Source: Phallus indusiatus
Lineage: Eukaryota > Basidiomycota > Agaricomycetes > Phallales > Phallaceae
NCBI GenBank assembly: GCA_027605045.1
Contig: JAQFWX010000049.1
Location: 62,001 to 126,000 of the forward strand
Reading direction: 5' to 3'
Length of the DNA stretch: 64,000 bases
A program made the position numbers and the translations under genes. Shown one piece after another: positions 40,991 through 56,928 of this stretch. Below the pieces are notes generated by a model. The model was not told where the DNA came from, made no database searches, and was given only the letters and a program-made list of their open reading frames with translations. Every line of letters begins with the position of its first letter. Positions within the stretch are counted from its first letter, which is position 1.

Positions 40991-43900
40991 ATGTCCGAAA
41001 GATCTAGCCTGAAAGGAAAAACAGCAATCACCGGGGCTCAGAACGACAATGGAAAAAGTTCTGGAATGGCCCCGGAAGGGCCAAGTGAACACCTTGAAGA
41101 CCCGGAAGCTGCGCCGATTACTGAAAGCTCCACGACTTCGTTCATAAGCTTCCCGGCGACTTCTTTGGACGAGGGCAGCGAACAACCTGCCATTGTGCCA
41201 GTGGAGCCTCCCCGCGATCTGCTCCGTGAGTTTTCCGTTTCGTGATATGATATATTTAAGTTTCCTCACCTAACATACTTTTTCAAAGGCCGCGCTCCTG
41301 ATGTTACTCATCCTGTTAGGCAACGACGCAAGAGGAAACATAGGAGCGTTTTCGGATTATCACATGAAATTGGTCGTGAGTATGACAACTCCGCTTACTC
41401 TATGCAATCTAACATGACGCATGTTAGTGGATGGTAGAGATGCCTACGAGCAGAAATATGCTCGAGATCGATACGGAGAAGAGACTTCCGAGAATGCTCG
41501 TATTTGGTTGACTTACCTTGATGAAGCTGAGCCATTTGATCGCGAGAGAGTTGAAGAGTGGAAAGGGGCGGCAGATGTTCTACTAGTTTTTGTTAGACAT
41601 ATCCCTTTTTTTACCTGCAATCTTGAAGCTTACTATTTTGTTCCCAGGCCGGTCTCTTCTCCAGTGTTATAACGACATTTATTATACAGGCTTTGCAGGG
41701 CCTGCAGCGAGATAATACCCAAGTCTCTGCATCCCTATTATTCGAAATAGCTGGAATCCTACGAGCCCAATCTAATGGGATCCCACTAAATATGATCCCA
41801 AATTCAACAACATTGACGCCTACGTCGCCATTCATACCATCGACGAACGCATTGTTAGTAAACGGTCTGTGGTTTACTAGCTTAGCGATTACGTTATCTA
41901 CAGCGTTGTTTGCTGTCATCGCCAAACAATGGCCACGCTATTCCTTGTCTTCTATCCCTGGAACAGCTAACGAAAGGGCAAGAGCCAGGCAACTACGTTT
42001 CAAAGGCTTCGAAGTGTGGAAGGTTGGTACCATCCTTGACCTCCTTCCCGTCCTTCTCTACCTTGCGGTTGGTCTGTTTCTTACGGGCATCATCATAATG
42101 CTATTTCCATTGAACGCTGCGATCGCCTGGACAATTTTCAGTATTACGGGCATCGCCTATACCTTGTATTTTATCTCTGTGATATTGCCGATTCAGTATC
42201 CGGAATGTCCGTATACAACCTCGATGACAATTTACGTCGGCGTTCTCTTTTTTGTTCTGCGAAACGCTCTCTGTAGGATCGGTGCAATTTTAAATCAAGG
42301 TCTTCATGTTGTCTGGAGAAAAGTAAATCCCGAAATTTGTCGGGCTATTCGAGCTTCCGCTTACTACGCCATCGGCTTTTTCCGACACGGATTCATGTTT
42401 ATTTCGAGGTTAGCTAATGTCATACGTCGTGGATTTCGGAGACTCCTTGGCAAGTTTCCCGAATTTGCCAAGTGGAGAGAAGAGAAAATAAAACAAGCAA
42501 TTCAAACCGCAACGTTCCTCGATTCTGAGGCACTCAGTTGGCTCTATGTAATTTCCTGGAACAGAAGTGTTCATCGAATGATCGCGCGTTGTGCGGCAGT
42601 GAATCCAGTAATCAGCGGAGGATTTGTAACTGATATCCTTGAAAATCTCAACCGCGATTTGGAGATCAGTGAAGCCAATGTTGTGGATTTGCGTTACGGT
42701 CTATGCTTGGATCTCCTGACTAAGAAACGCGGTCACTGGGATCTTCTCCAGTCTATTTCGAATGCGGAAGAAAGTCAGCTGGAGGAAGAAGAGTATCAAA
42801 CCTATCTCCGCATTGCAGATACTGTGTTACAGCGTCAAGAGCGCCAAACTCTCTATAATGCCATCAACGGCAATTACAGACTTCCACTAGCCATGTGGGA
42901 TTATCTCTTAGAAAACGCGTCAACTGATCCTACGGTGGCTAGGCATATACTCATCCGTGGGCTAAACGGTTTATTCAATTGGGCATTTGATCCTACCCGT
43001 CAACGTATCCCTGACACGGGGTTAGTACACTTTGATAGTAAAGAACTGGGATGGTGGAAGTTTGAACACCTTTTTCATTACTTCAACCTTGGCAACCCCG
43101 ACTATTCATCAGAAGCCAAAATTTACGAAACGTACTATCTCCTCCTTGTCGCCATTTATCGTAACCTCACCGGCACCTCCAGGCGTCCGATCATCACCCA
43201 CAAAGAACAAAGACGGATGTCCTTGGAAGAGGTGTTTTACAGCTTTTCGGAACGTCTTCATCGCATTTATCTCCTTCGCCCATTAGAGTATGCTCTCCGT
43301 TTGTTTACAGAGGTTTGCTGTGTGGACTCGTTCTGGTGCGAGTCTATGGCAGATAACACCAAATCGTATGCAGTTTGGTTTTTGCGTACAATGGTACCTC
43401 TGCCACTTGTAGACATTCAGCTGGATGATCACCTGCCTTTTATTGACGGCCACGGCCTCTCCCTCATATATCAATGGTACTCGCGAGATCTCGATCCAGA
43501 ACTCTCATATCACGCACCTCCCCTTTTCATGCTGCTGCTCATGTCCCAGAACCGACACCATCTATCCACAATCCTCTTGAATGATACGAATGCTGTCCCT
43601 AACTTCTCAAAATGTATTTATAACCTAGTGAATTGTCACGCTATTAACAAGGAAACAAGAATATATCCAATCTTAATCGAACTCCTCAAATCCGTGGGCC
43701 TGAAGAAGAATCTCCTGTTCGCCATTCTTTACAACCCCTCCGTGCTTTTACAACTATGGAAACTCCTCGTACTCTCCGACTGCAATACAAAAGGGTACTT
43801 CCTGCTTCTGAAATCAGAGATTGACAGGGACGAGCTGGACGAGCTATTTGCCGCTATGGATGAACTGGCACAATCTGACGACTTCCCTTATGTGTATCAT

Positions 43901-44167
43901 TGGCAGTATGAGAGAGACACGGTTCGTTCTGCATTAACGACATCTGCGCGTGCGTTTGGACAATTCATAGGTGTGTCCCACATACAACTTGAGGCCACTG
44001 CCGATCGATCTGCGCCTGGAGATGCAGCGTCAAACAATGACCACGATAACGAAGAGCGTGCACAAGTGCCTGGTTTAGATGAGGTACTTCGTTTATTACA
44101 GAGTTCACCATCCTTGAGAGCTGCCTTACTGAGACATTTATATAGCGTAGAACTTTTAACTTTATAG
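40991..44167 (+). CDS. DUF6535-type membrane protein, 1001 aa
   Basis: Four exons: 40991-41225, 41289-41375, 41428-41591 and 41648-44167, all in frame. The N-terminus is Ser/Glu/Pro-rich, then basic (VRQRRKRKHRSVFGLS). The domain follows: DGRDAYEQKYARDRYGEETS, RIWLTYLDEAEPFDRERVEE and WKGAADVLLVFAGLFSSVIT, the hallmark of the DUF6535 family of Agaricomycetes. Several membrane segments come next (NALLVNGLWFTSLAITLSTA; TILDLLPVLLYLAVGLFLTG; AIAWTIFSITGIAYTLYFIS). The remaining ~600 residues are soluble and helical with no known domain. Function of the family is unknown. These genes often occur in species-specific clusters; here there is one, apparently intact. Confidence 0.85.
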
Positions 44168-45590
44168 GCAATTGGATGAAGAAGGTGTTTGAGTCCATTT
44201 GGTTAAAGATACCCCGTCAGATCAGTGATCAGTCGACTGCTAGTAGTTCGCTCCCACTTAGTGAAATGGACCCTACCCCAATAGCACAGTAAAATAATAA
44301 CATCCTTTTTTAAAAAATATACAATATCTAAACATGAAAAAGGTGTTTAAGTGGTGAACATTACGTCGGCTAATGGGATTATCTTGCCAACAACGCTTCT
44401 AAGAAAAAAAAATGAGGAGACCTACCATTATGCAAGCTTTGAAGAATTTTGGATGGTAATTGCAATAATTGAGGGAATACTAAGATAAAATAGGTCTACG
44501 TCAACTGTAGCAGTAGGAAAGAAAAATGGTGATCAACGTAACATGCCCATCGTTGCTTTCCTCTCCACACTATCAGAGTTTGCAATGAGCTCTAGCGCCC
44601 GTGAGCTCGGGTGCTGTGCCACCTTCTCACATGCTTTCAAGGTCCCCTCCATCTGTCGCCCTCGCCTAGTTCATACTAGAGCAATTGGTACCGAGTGCCT
44701 CAATTTACATATTGTCCAGATAATTGAGTTCTAATACTCGTTCCAGAGAAACAGCAAACAGTGGATATTCAATATCAGTCACCAAGAACATATTCATTAC
44801 AGATTGATAATAATGAGCAGGCCTGGAAGTCAGGTAGTAACTACATAAATTCTATCTGGATTCTGCGAGATGCATGAGCCTCCTGGAGGGGCATGTTTTG
44901 ATGCTGATATTAGTTGGAACCTGATGGTGTTGTGAAATATCAGATTAACCAATTTTTTGACAAAGAATTCAATAACTACTGATCCTAGAAGGTCCGGCAT
45001 CAATATTTCTTCAATATCAGCTTTCATCGAAAACGAACACCGGGAGGAGCAGCATAGCCGACAAGAGTAATTGGCTTCAGTAAAGCTGCAATTCAAGCTC
45101 TGCACAGGCTAACTACGTATACAAGCTAACTACAGGTTCACCCAATTAACGGTCTCAGTGCCATTTGTCCAGGTAAACCCACCATTACAGGAACAAAGCA
45201 CAATATTGCATTAAATGCGCTGATGACTCCCTGCAGTTTCAAGAATCACCATGATTGTGCATTTATTTATCAATCAGCACTACTAGATCTTGGTGCTCGC
45301 GCTTGTGGAGTTCTTCGTACGGCTGTAATCATTAATTTGAGATGGTTTGTATTTTGCGTGAAGCTTTTGCTGGAAACACAAATTAGCCTTAAGGTCACTT
45401 CACCTGATGTTGAAACAAAGATACATGTCTCGTCGAGAATTTATTAAATCACAAGATCATAGTTAGAATAATCTATACCGCCAAAATGGATTAATGCTAA
45501 ATCATTTGTCCATTTGAGAAAGTTATGCCAAGTAAAAACGATGCAGAGTTTACTAACCTATCTATATTATGAGCTGCGAATCGACATTTA
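44168..45590. other. Gene-free interval
   Basis: About 1.4 kb with only short frames on both strands. No RNA gene, transposon end or peptide of the GGPG type was found here. The right part is the 3' flank of the peptide gene at 45591. Confidence 0.4.
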
Positions 45591-45725
45591 CTAGATCCCG
45601 TTCCCGGGGCCACCGATAACCGCAGATTGAGGAGATAAATTTGAAGGTAATGCACCGGTGCTTTGTGCCGTAAGAATAAGAAAGGCGACGGTTATGAGGT
45701 TTAGAACGTTGTCAAAGATAGCCAT
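45591..45725 (-). CDS. Small secreted GGPG peptide, copy 7 (shortest)
   Basis: A 44-aa frame, MAIFDNVLNLITVAFLILTA, with a signal-like N-terminus and a mature part of only about 19 residues that ends SAVIGGPGNGI. A CATATAAAG box lies about 68 nt upstream. Same strand as the other six. The short linker supports the view that the GGPG tail is the core product and the middle is dispensable. Length alone would not make this frame convincing; the combination of signal peptide, tail and TATA box does. Confidence 0.6.
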   Translation of the reverse strand: MAIFDNVLNLITVAFLILTAQSTGALPSNLSPQSAVIGGPGNGI

Positions 45726-46199
45726 GTTTGACTTTGAGGGGCAAGTTGGAGATGATATCTGCGCTATTACTAGCGTTCAGATTTTACTGGCTTTATATGA
45801 GCCAAAATCGGCTTGGCCGCAGTGACATGGCATTGTACTTTTATTTCAATGATGATTTGAATATTCATTCGTTAGTCGCCGTATGGAGCTTGAGAATATG
45901 TTTCCAAGTAATTCAAACGAACGCCGAGACCAAGACTGGCGTCACCTTGATCGAATTCAATTGCAACAGAAATGCCTAGCCACTCAATGCATGTGATTCA
46001 TAGCTTGGCTTACTACCGAACACCGTATTATAAGGGATAAAGCTCGGTATAAGCTTGGTGTCAATGCCTTTTGATGTCTGAAAAATGGAGCACCAGGTAA
46101 TTCTGAATGCGCAGTTTGTTTGTTTCTAATATTTGAAACACGGACGTTTTATTATTTTACAAAATTGTAAATTTTAGTAGAACAGCTGAATTATTCTTG
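45726..46199. other. Intergenic, promoter of GGPG copy 7 and 3' flank of NUDT21
   Basis: Nothing beyond the TATA-like box of the peptide gene is recognised. Confidence 0.4.
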
Positions 46200-47189
<990 letters not shown>

Positions 47190-47537
47190 GGCGGAAGATC
47201 CTATGTGCAAAACGTGACGTGCAAAAGTGTCACGGCTCTCCGGCACCAACCAGTTGAACCGAGTAAAGCAATCGGTCTTTCTTAATCAGTACTACTACTC
47301 AGTCCTCTCCGTTCGTGTCGGATTCTCGTCATGAATGCATTCCAGTACATACTGAAGTACTGAACGTTCTGACCTTCACAACGTACAACTACTCAATCTG
47401 AGAATGTCCGATAAATTCAGGCAACTACCTCCAAATACAACTGAGGATTCAAAACGGATTTTTATTAGACAACTGAGATACAGAATTGCAAGATGTGACG
47501 GGAAGAAATGAATTCAAAAGGAGAGGTAGCTATTTGT

Positions 47538-48004
47538 TTAAAGGATCTGTAATTTCGTGCAGTTGGCGGAATTTCCAGTTAACAGCTGGGCGAAATCAGC
47601 TACATTGACCAGTGGTGTACCACCAGGGACCGGCAGATTCAGAACCTTTTCTCCAGAACAGTCAAAGCTCCTACGTAGAGTGACAATTCGTAAGAACCTA
47701 AGTAGAGCCGGTAATATTGATGAGGAGACCACTCACTCATATGATTGACAATCGGTGCTTTGATACCATTGCGCAAATTGGGCTATGGCTCCATTATTGA
47801 GTTGATATGGATAGCATTCTCCGAAATTGTAGTATATAAACTCTCCGTCGCTGAACAGAACTTTAACGTACTAAAACAATGAGAAAGGAGACGGCAACGC
47901 GGGTAGAAGGTAAATCTTACAGTATCTGGTCCAGGTTCAGTGGAGGCCAAAACGCTGAGACTGAAAGCAGAAAAGAAAGTGACTAGAGAACAAATGAGTT
48001 TCAT
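47538..48004 (-). CDS. Small secreted four-cysteine protein, copy A
   Basis: Three exons (47921-48004, 47737-47870, 47538-47670) give 116 aa. Signal peptide KLICSLVTFFSAFSLSVLAS, then a compact mature domain with four cysteines (FGECYP, STDCQSY, SFDCSGEKV, SANCTKLQIL) that could form two disulfides. Aromatic-rich centre: KVLFSDGEFIYYNFGE, AQWYQSTD. A VPGGTPLVNVADFAQLLTG segment precedes the last cysteine. No family is recognised; size and cysteines fit a secreted effector-like or cell-wall protein. It is closely related to copy B at 48968-49442, with identical intron positions. Confidence 0.78.
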
Positions 48005-48229
48005 TTCAGTATTTTGGCTTATAGAAGAGATAGAATTTGTCTGGGTATAAATATGCGCAAAAAAAGCCATTTTTTTTTACTTTCAACCGGCGATTATAAT
48101 GAGAACATTTGGACAGTTGACAAGTTTGCGTTGGAGGGTTGCCGTTTCATCCAACTTGGCACTTCGGGAATCAGCGTGGTACTTGTGGAATATCCGAATA
48201 GAGTTAAGACGTTATATGCCGTGCTTCAC

Positions 48230-48660
48230 TTCGCGGGTGGCAACAGCTTCCATTGAATGAGTGCTCCCTCTTCGCAAGCTGCACCAACTTCACTGAATGA
48301 GAGTTCTGGAATACTGAACTTCTTGCAATGAATTGGCGGAGCCCATTGAAAAAAAAAAACCAAGTGCTTGAGGCCGGCACCAGGAGGCACTTGAGATAAG
48401 CGGTCTTTTTTTGAGCGGCATATAAGACATACATAGACTGGGTTCACATGCCACCAAGTTCGCGATACTGCAGGATGTCGTATCGGCCTTTTTTCGCCAA
48501 TTCTTGCATATATGGTTTAGTCCTTCTTCTGAGTTCCGTGAAGTCGTATCTGAATTGACATAGATTAAATCCCCAGAGGCTCTTATCGAACCAAGATACA
48601 CGAATGCGTAGTAGATGGGAATCCAGTGTGAGCTCGTGAACATTCTTGTCGTTGTCAAAA
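48230..48660 (-). pseudogene. Possible decayed coding module upstream of copy A
   Basis: A minus-strand frame reads SWFDKSLWGFNLCQFRYDF and TKPYMQELAKKGRYDILQYR. The equivalent part of the second repeat unit (about 49760-49960) carries stops in that frame (FDKEPLGIQ, NKPYLLKLAKN). This looks like the remnant of a gene that was duplicated along with the secreted protein. No family identified. Confidence 0.3.
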
Positions 48661-48967
48661 AGCCAAAGCGGCTGTGTTTATCGGGCAGGTGTCGACTCTT
48701 CCAGTGCGAACAAAGGCGACGCTTGATGGTGCCGGTGAACGTTTGATGCGTGACGTCCTTTTTTGGCAGCGAGCAAGCAAATAAATCAGCCCTCTCCGTT
48801 CGTGTCTGATTCTCGTCGTGAAGACCTTCAAAACGCGATACTACTCAACCCGTTGCTATCCAGTGAATTCAGGCAACTGCGAGTATTATTTAAGGATCAG
48901 GATGTATTTTATTCAACAGCTTAGAAGGGTGACGGAAACGAATAGCAAGTTAAAGGAATGAGTTCGA

Positions 48968-49442
48968 CTATAGGATTTGTAACTTGGTGCAATTGGCAGA
49001 ATTTCCACCTATCAGCTGGACGAAATCAGCTACGTTGACCAGTGGTGTACCAGCAGGGACCGGCAGATCATTGACTTTCTCCCCAGAACAGTCAAAGTTC
49101 CTGCAGTGAGTAACAGAGCGTGAGAATTTAAGTAGGGCTGGTGATTTAGCTGGAGGAAAATACACACTTATACGATTGACAATTGGTACTTTGATACCAT
49201 TGCGCATATTCGGCTGTGGCTCCATGGCCATTATCTAGTTGATATGGATAGCATTCTCCGAAATTGTAGTATATATACTCTTCGTCGCTGAACAGAACTT
49301 TAACGTACTAAAATAATAAGGAAGGTGGGGATAATGCGGGTAGAGGGTAAATTCTTACAGTATCTGGTCCACTCTCGGTGGAAGCCAAAACGCTGAGGCT
49401 GAAAGCAGAAAAGAAAGTGATTAGAGAACGAATGTGCTTCAT
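48968..49442 (-). CDS. Small secreted four-cysteine protein, copy B
   Basis: Three exons (49359-49442, 49168-49307, 48968-49100) give 118 aa. The signal peptide is KHIRSLITFFSAFSLSVLAS. The mature part parallels copy A (KVLFSDEEYIYYNFGE, AQWYQSTNCQSYKNFDCS, VPAGTPLVNVADFVQLIGG, SANCTKLQIL), with two extra residues in the middle (NGHGATAEYA for NGAIAQFA). All four cysteines and both introns are kept. Both copies seem functional, which indicates a recent tandem duplication with selection for the fold. Confidence 0.78.
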
Positions 49443-50247
49443 TTCGGTATTTGGGCTATGTATATACGGGGGAGGAGATCGTCTCGGTATAAATACGCGC
49501 AAAAAAACGCCATTTCTTTACTTCCAACTGGAGATCAGAATGGGGGACAGTTTGCACTTGAAGGCTATCAGTGTCATCCAATTTGGCTCCTCGGGAATCA
49601 TGGTAGTATGTAACCCATAGAATACATAGTGGAGAATTTTCCTGCCGTATTCATGTTTCGTGTGATGCAAAGGCAGTTGTGTGATGAATTGGTGAAGCCT
49701 ATTGAGAAAAAAAAAACCGAAGTACTCGAAGTTGCGCTAGTAGGGACCCGAGATGAAGGGTCCTCCTCTGAACTGGATATAGACTAGGTTCACATTCCGT
49801 CAAGTTCGCAATACCGCAAGATGTCGTATCGGTCAATTCTTGGCCAATTTTAGCATATTTGGTTTGTTTTTCTTCCGAGTTCCGTGAAGTTACATCTGAA
49901 TTGACATGGTTTGAATCCCCAGAGGTTCTTTATCGAACCAAGGTAGCGTGAATGTACCGTAGATGGGAATCCGGTGTGAGCTCGTGAACACTTGTTATCG
50001 TCAAAAAGCCAAAGGGGCTGTGTTCATTGGGCAGGTGTCGACTCCTTCCAGTGCGTGAGAGAACAAAGCCGGCGCTTGATGGTGGACCCACAGGTGTACA
50101 GGAGGTACGTGGCTAAACGAGTGCTGTGCTATTTCTAACTTCCACAAGTTGCTGGACACGCCAGGAGTGTACCACCGGGCCATATAAGAGCAGTGTTGGT
50201 TTTCGAACAAAAGTTAACACCTTTAATCACATCTACAATTGTTCATC

Positions 50248-53823
<3,576 letters not shown>

Positions 53824-54131
53824 CGAGCATAATATAGATCTGGGCTGGTATACTATTATTATCATTGGATAGATTATAGACGTGTAAATATCTTTTCTCG
53901 AGAAAACTAAATCTATCACAATATTTGAAAATTGAATCAAAGCAGATTGGATAGTGCCTTATGTGTAGAGGGGCAGGCCACATTGAGAAGTGGGAATCGG
54001 TACCAGATTGCCGGAGCGAGCAGCGGGATCTGAAAAAAATTTACTTTGACGCGCGTCCAGTCTTTCTCTCATTCTCCTAGTTCTACGGTTCAGACTTTCA
54101 TTCCCCAAAATCCCACATAACCCGTTCAGTC
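53824..54131. other. Intergenic between SERCA and SSB1
   Basis: About 300 bp with the probable 3' UTR of SERCA and the promoter of SSB1. A CT-rich stretch (TCTTTCTCTCATTCTCC at about 54060) lies shortly before the start, as is usual for highly expressed fungal genes. Confidence 0.4.
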
Positions 54132-56393
54132 ATGTCCGCAGATGATGTTTTTGAAGGTGCTATCGGCATCGATCTTGGTACAACCTACTCGTTCGTATCG
54201 CTCTCGCGGCAACGCCAGTCAAACTAGTCATCCTTAAATGTCTAACCAACCCTCTGAACAGATGCGTCGGTGTCTGGCAAAATGATCGTGTCGAAATTAT
54301 TGCCAATGACCGTTAGTTTTCCGTCGTTCTTTATTGTCATTCACCGCACATGTCTAAATCGCATACAGAGGGTAATCGTACGACACCATCCTATGTCGCT
54401 TTTGCCGGAGAAGAACGTTTGATCGGTGATGCTGCTAAGAACCAGGCAGCTATGAACCCCAAAAATACTGTTTTCGATGCCAAACGTCTAATTGGACGTC
54501 GTTACGAGTGAGTTTGGAAACGATAATCTGGCCGTTGTAGGCGAAAATGCTTATTGTCTGATTTTTAACTCGATATTAGTGATCCCGACGTCAAAAAGGT
54601 AAAATTTGTCCTTCTCATTTGAAGCTATCGCTAAGTTTTTCTTATTAGGATATGACTCACTGGCCATTCAAAGTCGTTGAAAAAGAAGGCGCTCCCCATA
54701 TTTCTGTAGAATACTTGGGAGAAGAAAAGACGTTCAGCCCCCAAGAAATTTCCGCTATGGTGCTCTCAAAAATGAAGGATATCGCAGAAGCTAAACTCGG
54801 AAAGACTGTTCAAAAGGCCGTCGTTACGTACGCTTCGTCCATTTACTCAAGTTGAATGCTCGCTTAACCCCCTCGTTTCAGCGTCCCTGCGTACTTCAAC
54901 GATTCCCAACGACTTGCTACCAAGGACGCCGGTGCTATCGCCGGTCTCGAAGTTTTACGTATCATTAATGAGCCTACGGCTGCTGCTATCGCATATGGTC
55001 TTGACCAACAAAGCAAAGCCGAGAAAAATGTCCTCATCTTCGATCTCGGAGGAGGTACTTTCGATGTGTCACTTTTGAACATCACTGGTGGTGTTTTCGC
55101 CGTCAAGGCCACCGCAGGAGATACCCATCTTGGTGGTGAGGACTTTGACAACGCTCTAGTGGACCACTTCAAGAAGGAATTCTTGAAAAGGACCCAATTG
55201 GACATCTCCGAGGATGCTCGTGCGCTCAGAAGATTGAGAAGCGCTTGTGAACGGGCGAAGCGTACATTATCCAGCGTGACCCAAACCACCGTTGAGATCG
55301 ATTCCTTATACCAGGTTAGTAACTTTTAACACTATTAGAATAAAAGTAAGCTTACTCTTCATGCTCTCCAGGGAGAAGACTTCTCCGCAAATATCACCCG
55401 TGCTCGATTTGAGGAAATTAACGCCGTCACATTCAGATCGACTATTGATCCCGTTGAAAAAGTATTGAAGGACTCTAAGTTGACTCGTGAAAAGGTTCGT
55501 CCACACTTCAACATCAGATGTTTTCACGAATAGTTAATCATTTTTTTCAGGTTCATGAAATTGTCCTTGTCGGAGGTTCAACTCGTATCCCTAAAATTCA
55601 GTCATTGGTCTCAGAATACTTTGGTGGCCGTCAATTGAACAAGTCTATTAACCCAGATGAAGCTGTTGCATATGGTGCCGCTGTTCAAGCCGCCATTCTT
55701 ACCGGTCAAACAACTGAAAAGACCGAAGGTATCCTTCTTCTCGATGTTGCTCCTCTTTCCCTCGGTGTTGCCATGCAAGGAGACGTCTTTGGTGTTGTTG
55801 TTACCCGTAACACAGCAATTCCTTGCATGAAAAGCCGAACCTTCACGACTGTGGAGGACAACCAAACCACTGTTACCTTCCCAGTCTATGAAGGAGAACG
55901 GACACAATGTCGTGACAACCGTCTCCTTGGAGAGTTTGAGTTGACTGGTATTCCACCCATGCCTCGTGGGCAAGCCGAGCTCGTTACCACCTTCGAGATT
56001 GATGCTAACGGTTTGCTGAAAGTATCTGCCATGGACCGCGCATCTGGTCGCAAAGCTTCAATCAGCATTACCAACTCCGTTGGTCGTCTATCCAGCGCCG
56101 AAATCGAGCAGATGATCAAAGACGCTGAGCAATTCAAACAAGCCGATAAAGAATTCAGCTCAAGACATGAAGCCAAGTCCGAGCTCGAGGCTTATATTCA
56201 CCAGGTCGAGGGCACCATTACCAGTCCCGAAATTGGAATGAAATTGAAGAGAGGTGCAAAGGCTCAAGTCGAAGCTGAATTGGCTCGCGCTCTTGAGAAA
56301 TTGGAAATCGAAGACTCGACCGCTGACGAATTGAAGAAGGCTCAATTGGGTATCAAGAGAGCATTACAAAAGGCTACTGCTGGTCTCAGATAG
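54132..56393 (+). CDS. SSB1: Ribosome-associated Hsp70, Ssb type
   Basis: Cytosolic chaperone that binds nascent chains at the ribosome with the RAC partners. Exons 54132-54190, 54262-54311, 54369-54507, 54580-54598 (19 nt), 54649-54827, 54882-55314, 55372-55494 and 55551-56393 (614 aa). Start [20 protein letters not shown]. ATPase motifs: [59 protein letters not shown]. Ssb traits: [60 protein letters not shown], and a C-terminus without the EEVD motif of Ssa or the HDEL of BiP. The end [18 protein letters not shown] matches the Ssb tail. Donor GTTCGT of exon 1 is non-consensus but gives the invariant YSCVGVW. Confidence 0.95.
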
Positions 56394-56928
56394 AGAGCTG
56401 CTGAGCTAACGATGGAGCACTGGAGGATCTAAAAAAAATCTTGCTGTTCTGACTGACGGATGTGATGGGAAGTTCTCTTGTTTTCTTTTCTTTTGCATTT
56501 TATTTCTGCTTTTCGCTTCCATTTTTACTCCATTTTCTTTCCCGTTCCTTGTGAGATAGAACGAAAGCATTACTTGTGCGTTGTACGTATATGCAGGCGC
56601 GGAGCGTACAAAAAGAAAAGTAACTATTATAATATGTTCTGACAAAAATGTGCACGTAGAAATAAAATTTTCATTTATCTCCCAAAAGGCGGTGTCTGAA
56701 AATGATCTAGAAACGATGGGCAATGCAGTTGAGTCAAAGTCGAGTCATGTCGATAGTCACGCGCTCGTCACGGGCACAGATTTCACAATAGCGAATATAG
56801 CAGCTCTTAGTAGACGGGTGCTGCCTGTTCATCGATTCACGTTTTTCTGTAAATATCCACGCCATCATTTTCTCAGAGTCCAGTCATTTTCATCCCCCAA
56901 ACGCCCGTTTAACGTTTTATCCACATCC
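56394..56928. other. Intergenic between SSB1 and the arginyl-tRNA synthetase gene
   Basis: Contains the SSB1 3' flank (T-rich 56460-56540) and the open 5' region of the synthetase. From the ATG at 56716 the frame is open into the gene (71 codons upstream of the chosen start), rich in Arg, Ser, His and Phe near its end (RRVLPVHRFTFFCKYPRHHF). It may be a mitochondrial targeting extension. Confidence 0.5.

Larger units (their letters stand above)
47530..50095. repeat. Tandem segmental duplication (about 1.2 kb unit, two copies)
   Basis: About 47530-48730 and 48960-50095 are direct copies. Besides the secreted protein gene they share its upstream region, including CTTTTTTGAGCGG/GAGGAC-diverged parts, an A-run, AGCCAAAG-GGCTGTGTT and GGGCAGGTGTCGACTC. 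The interval between them (about 48730-48960) is unique. Confidence 0.8.
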
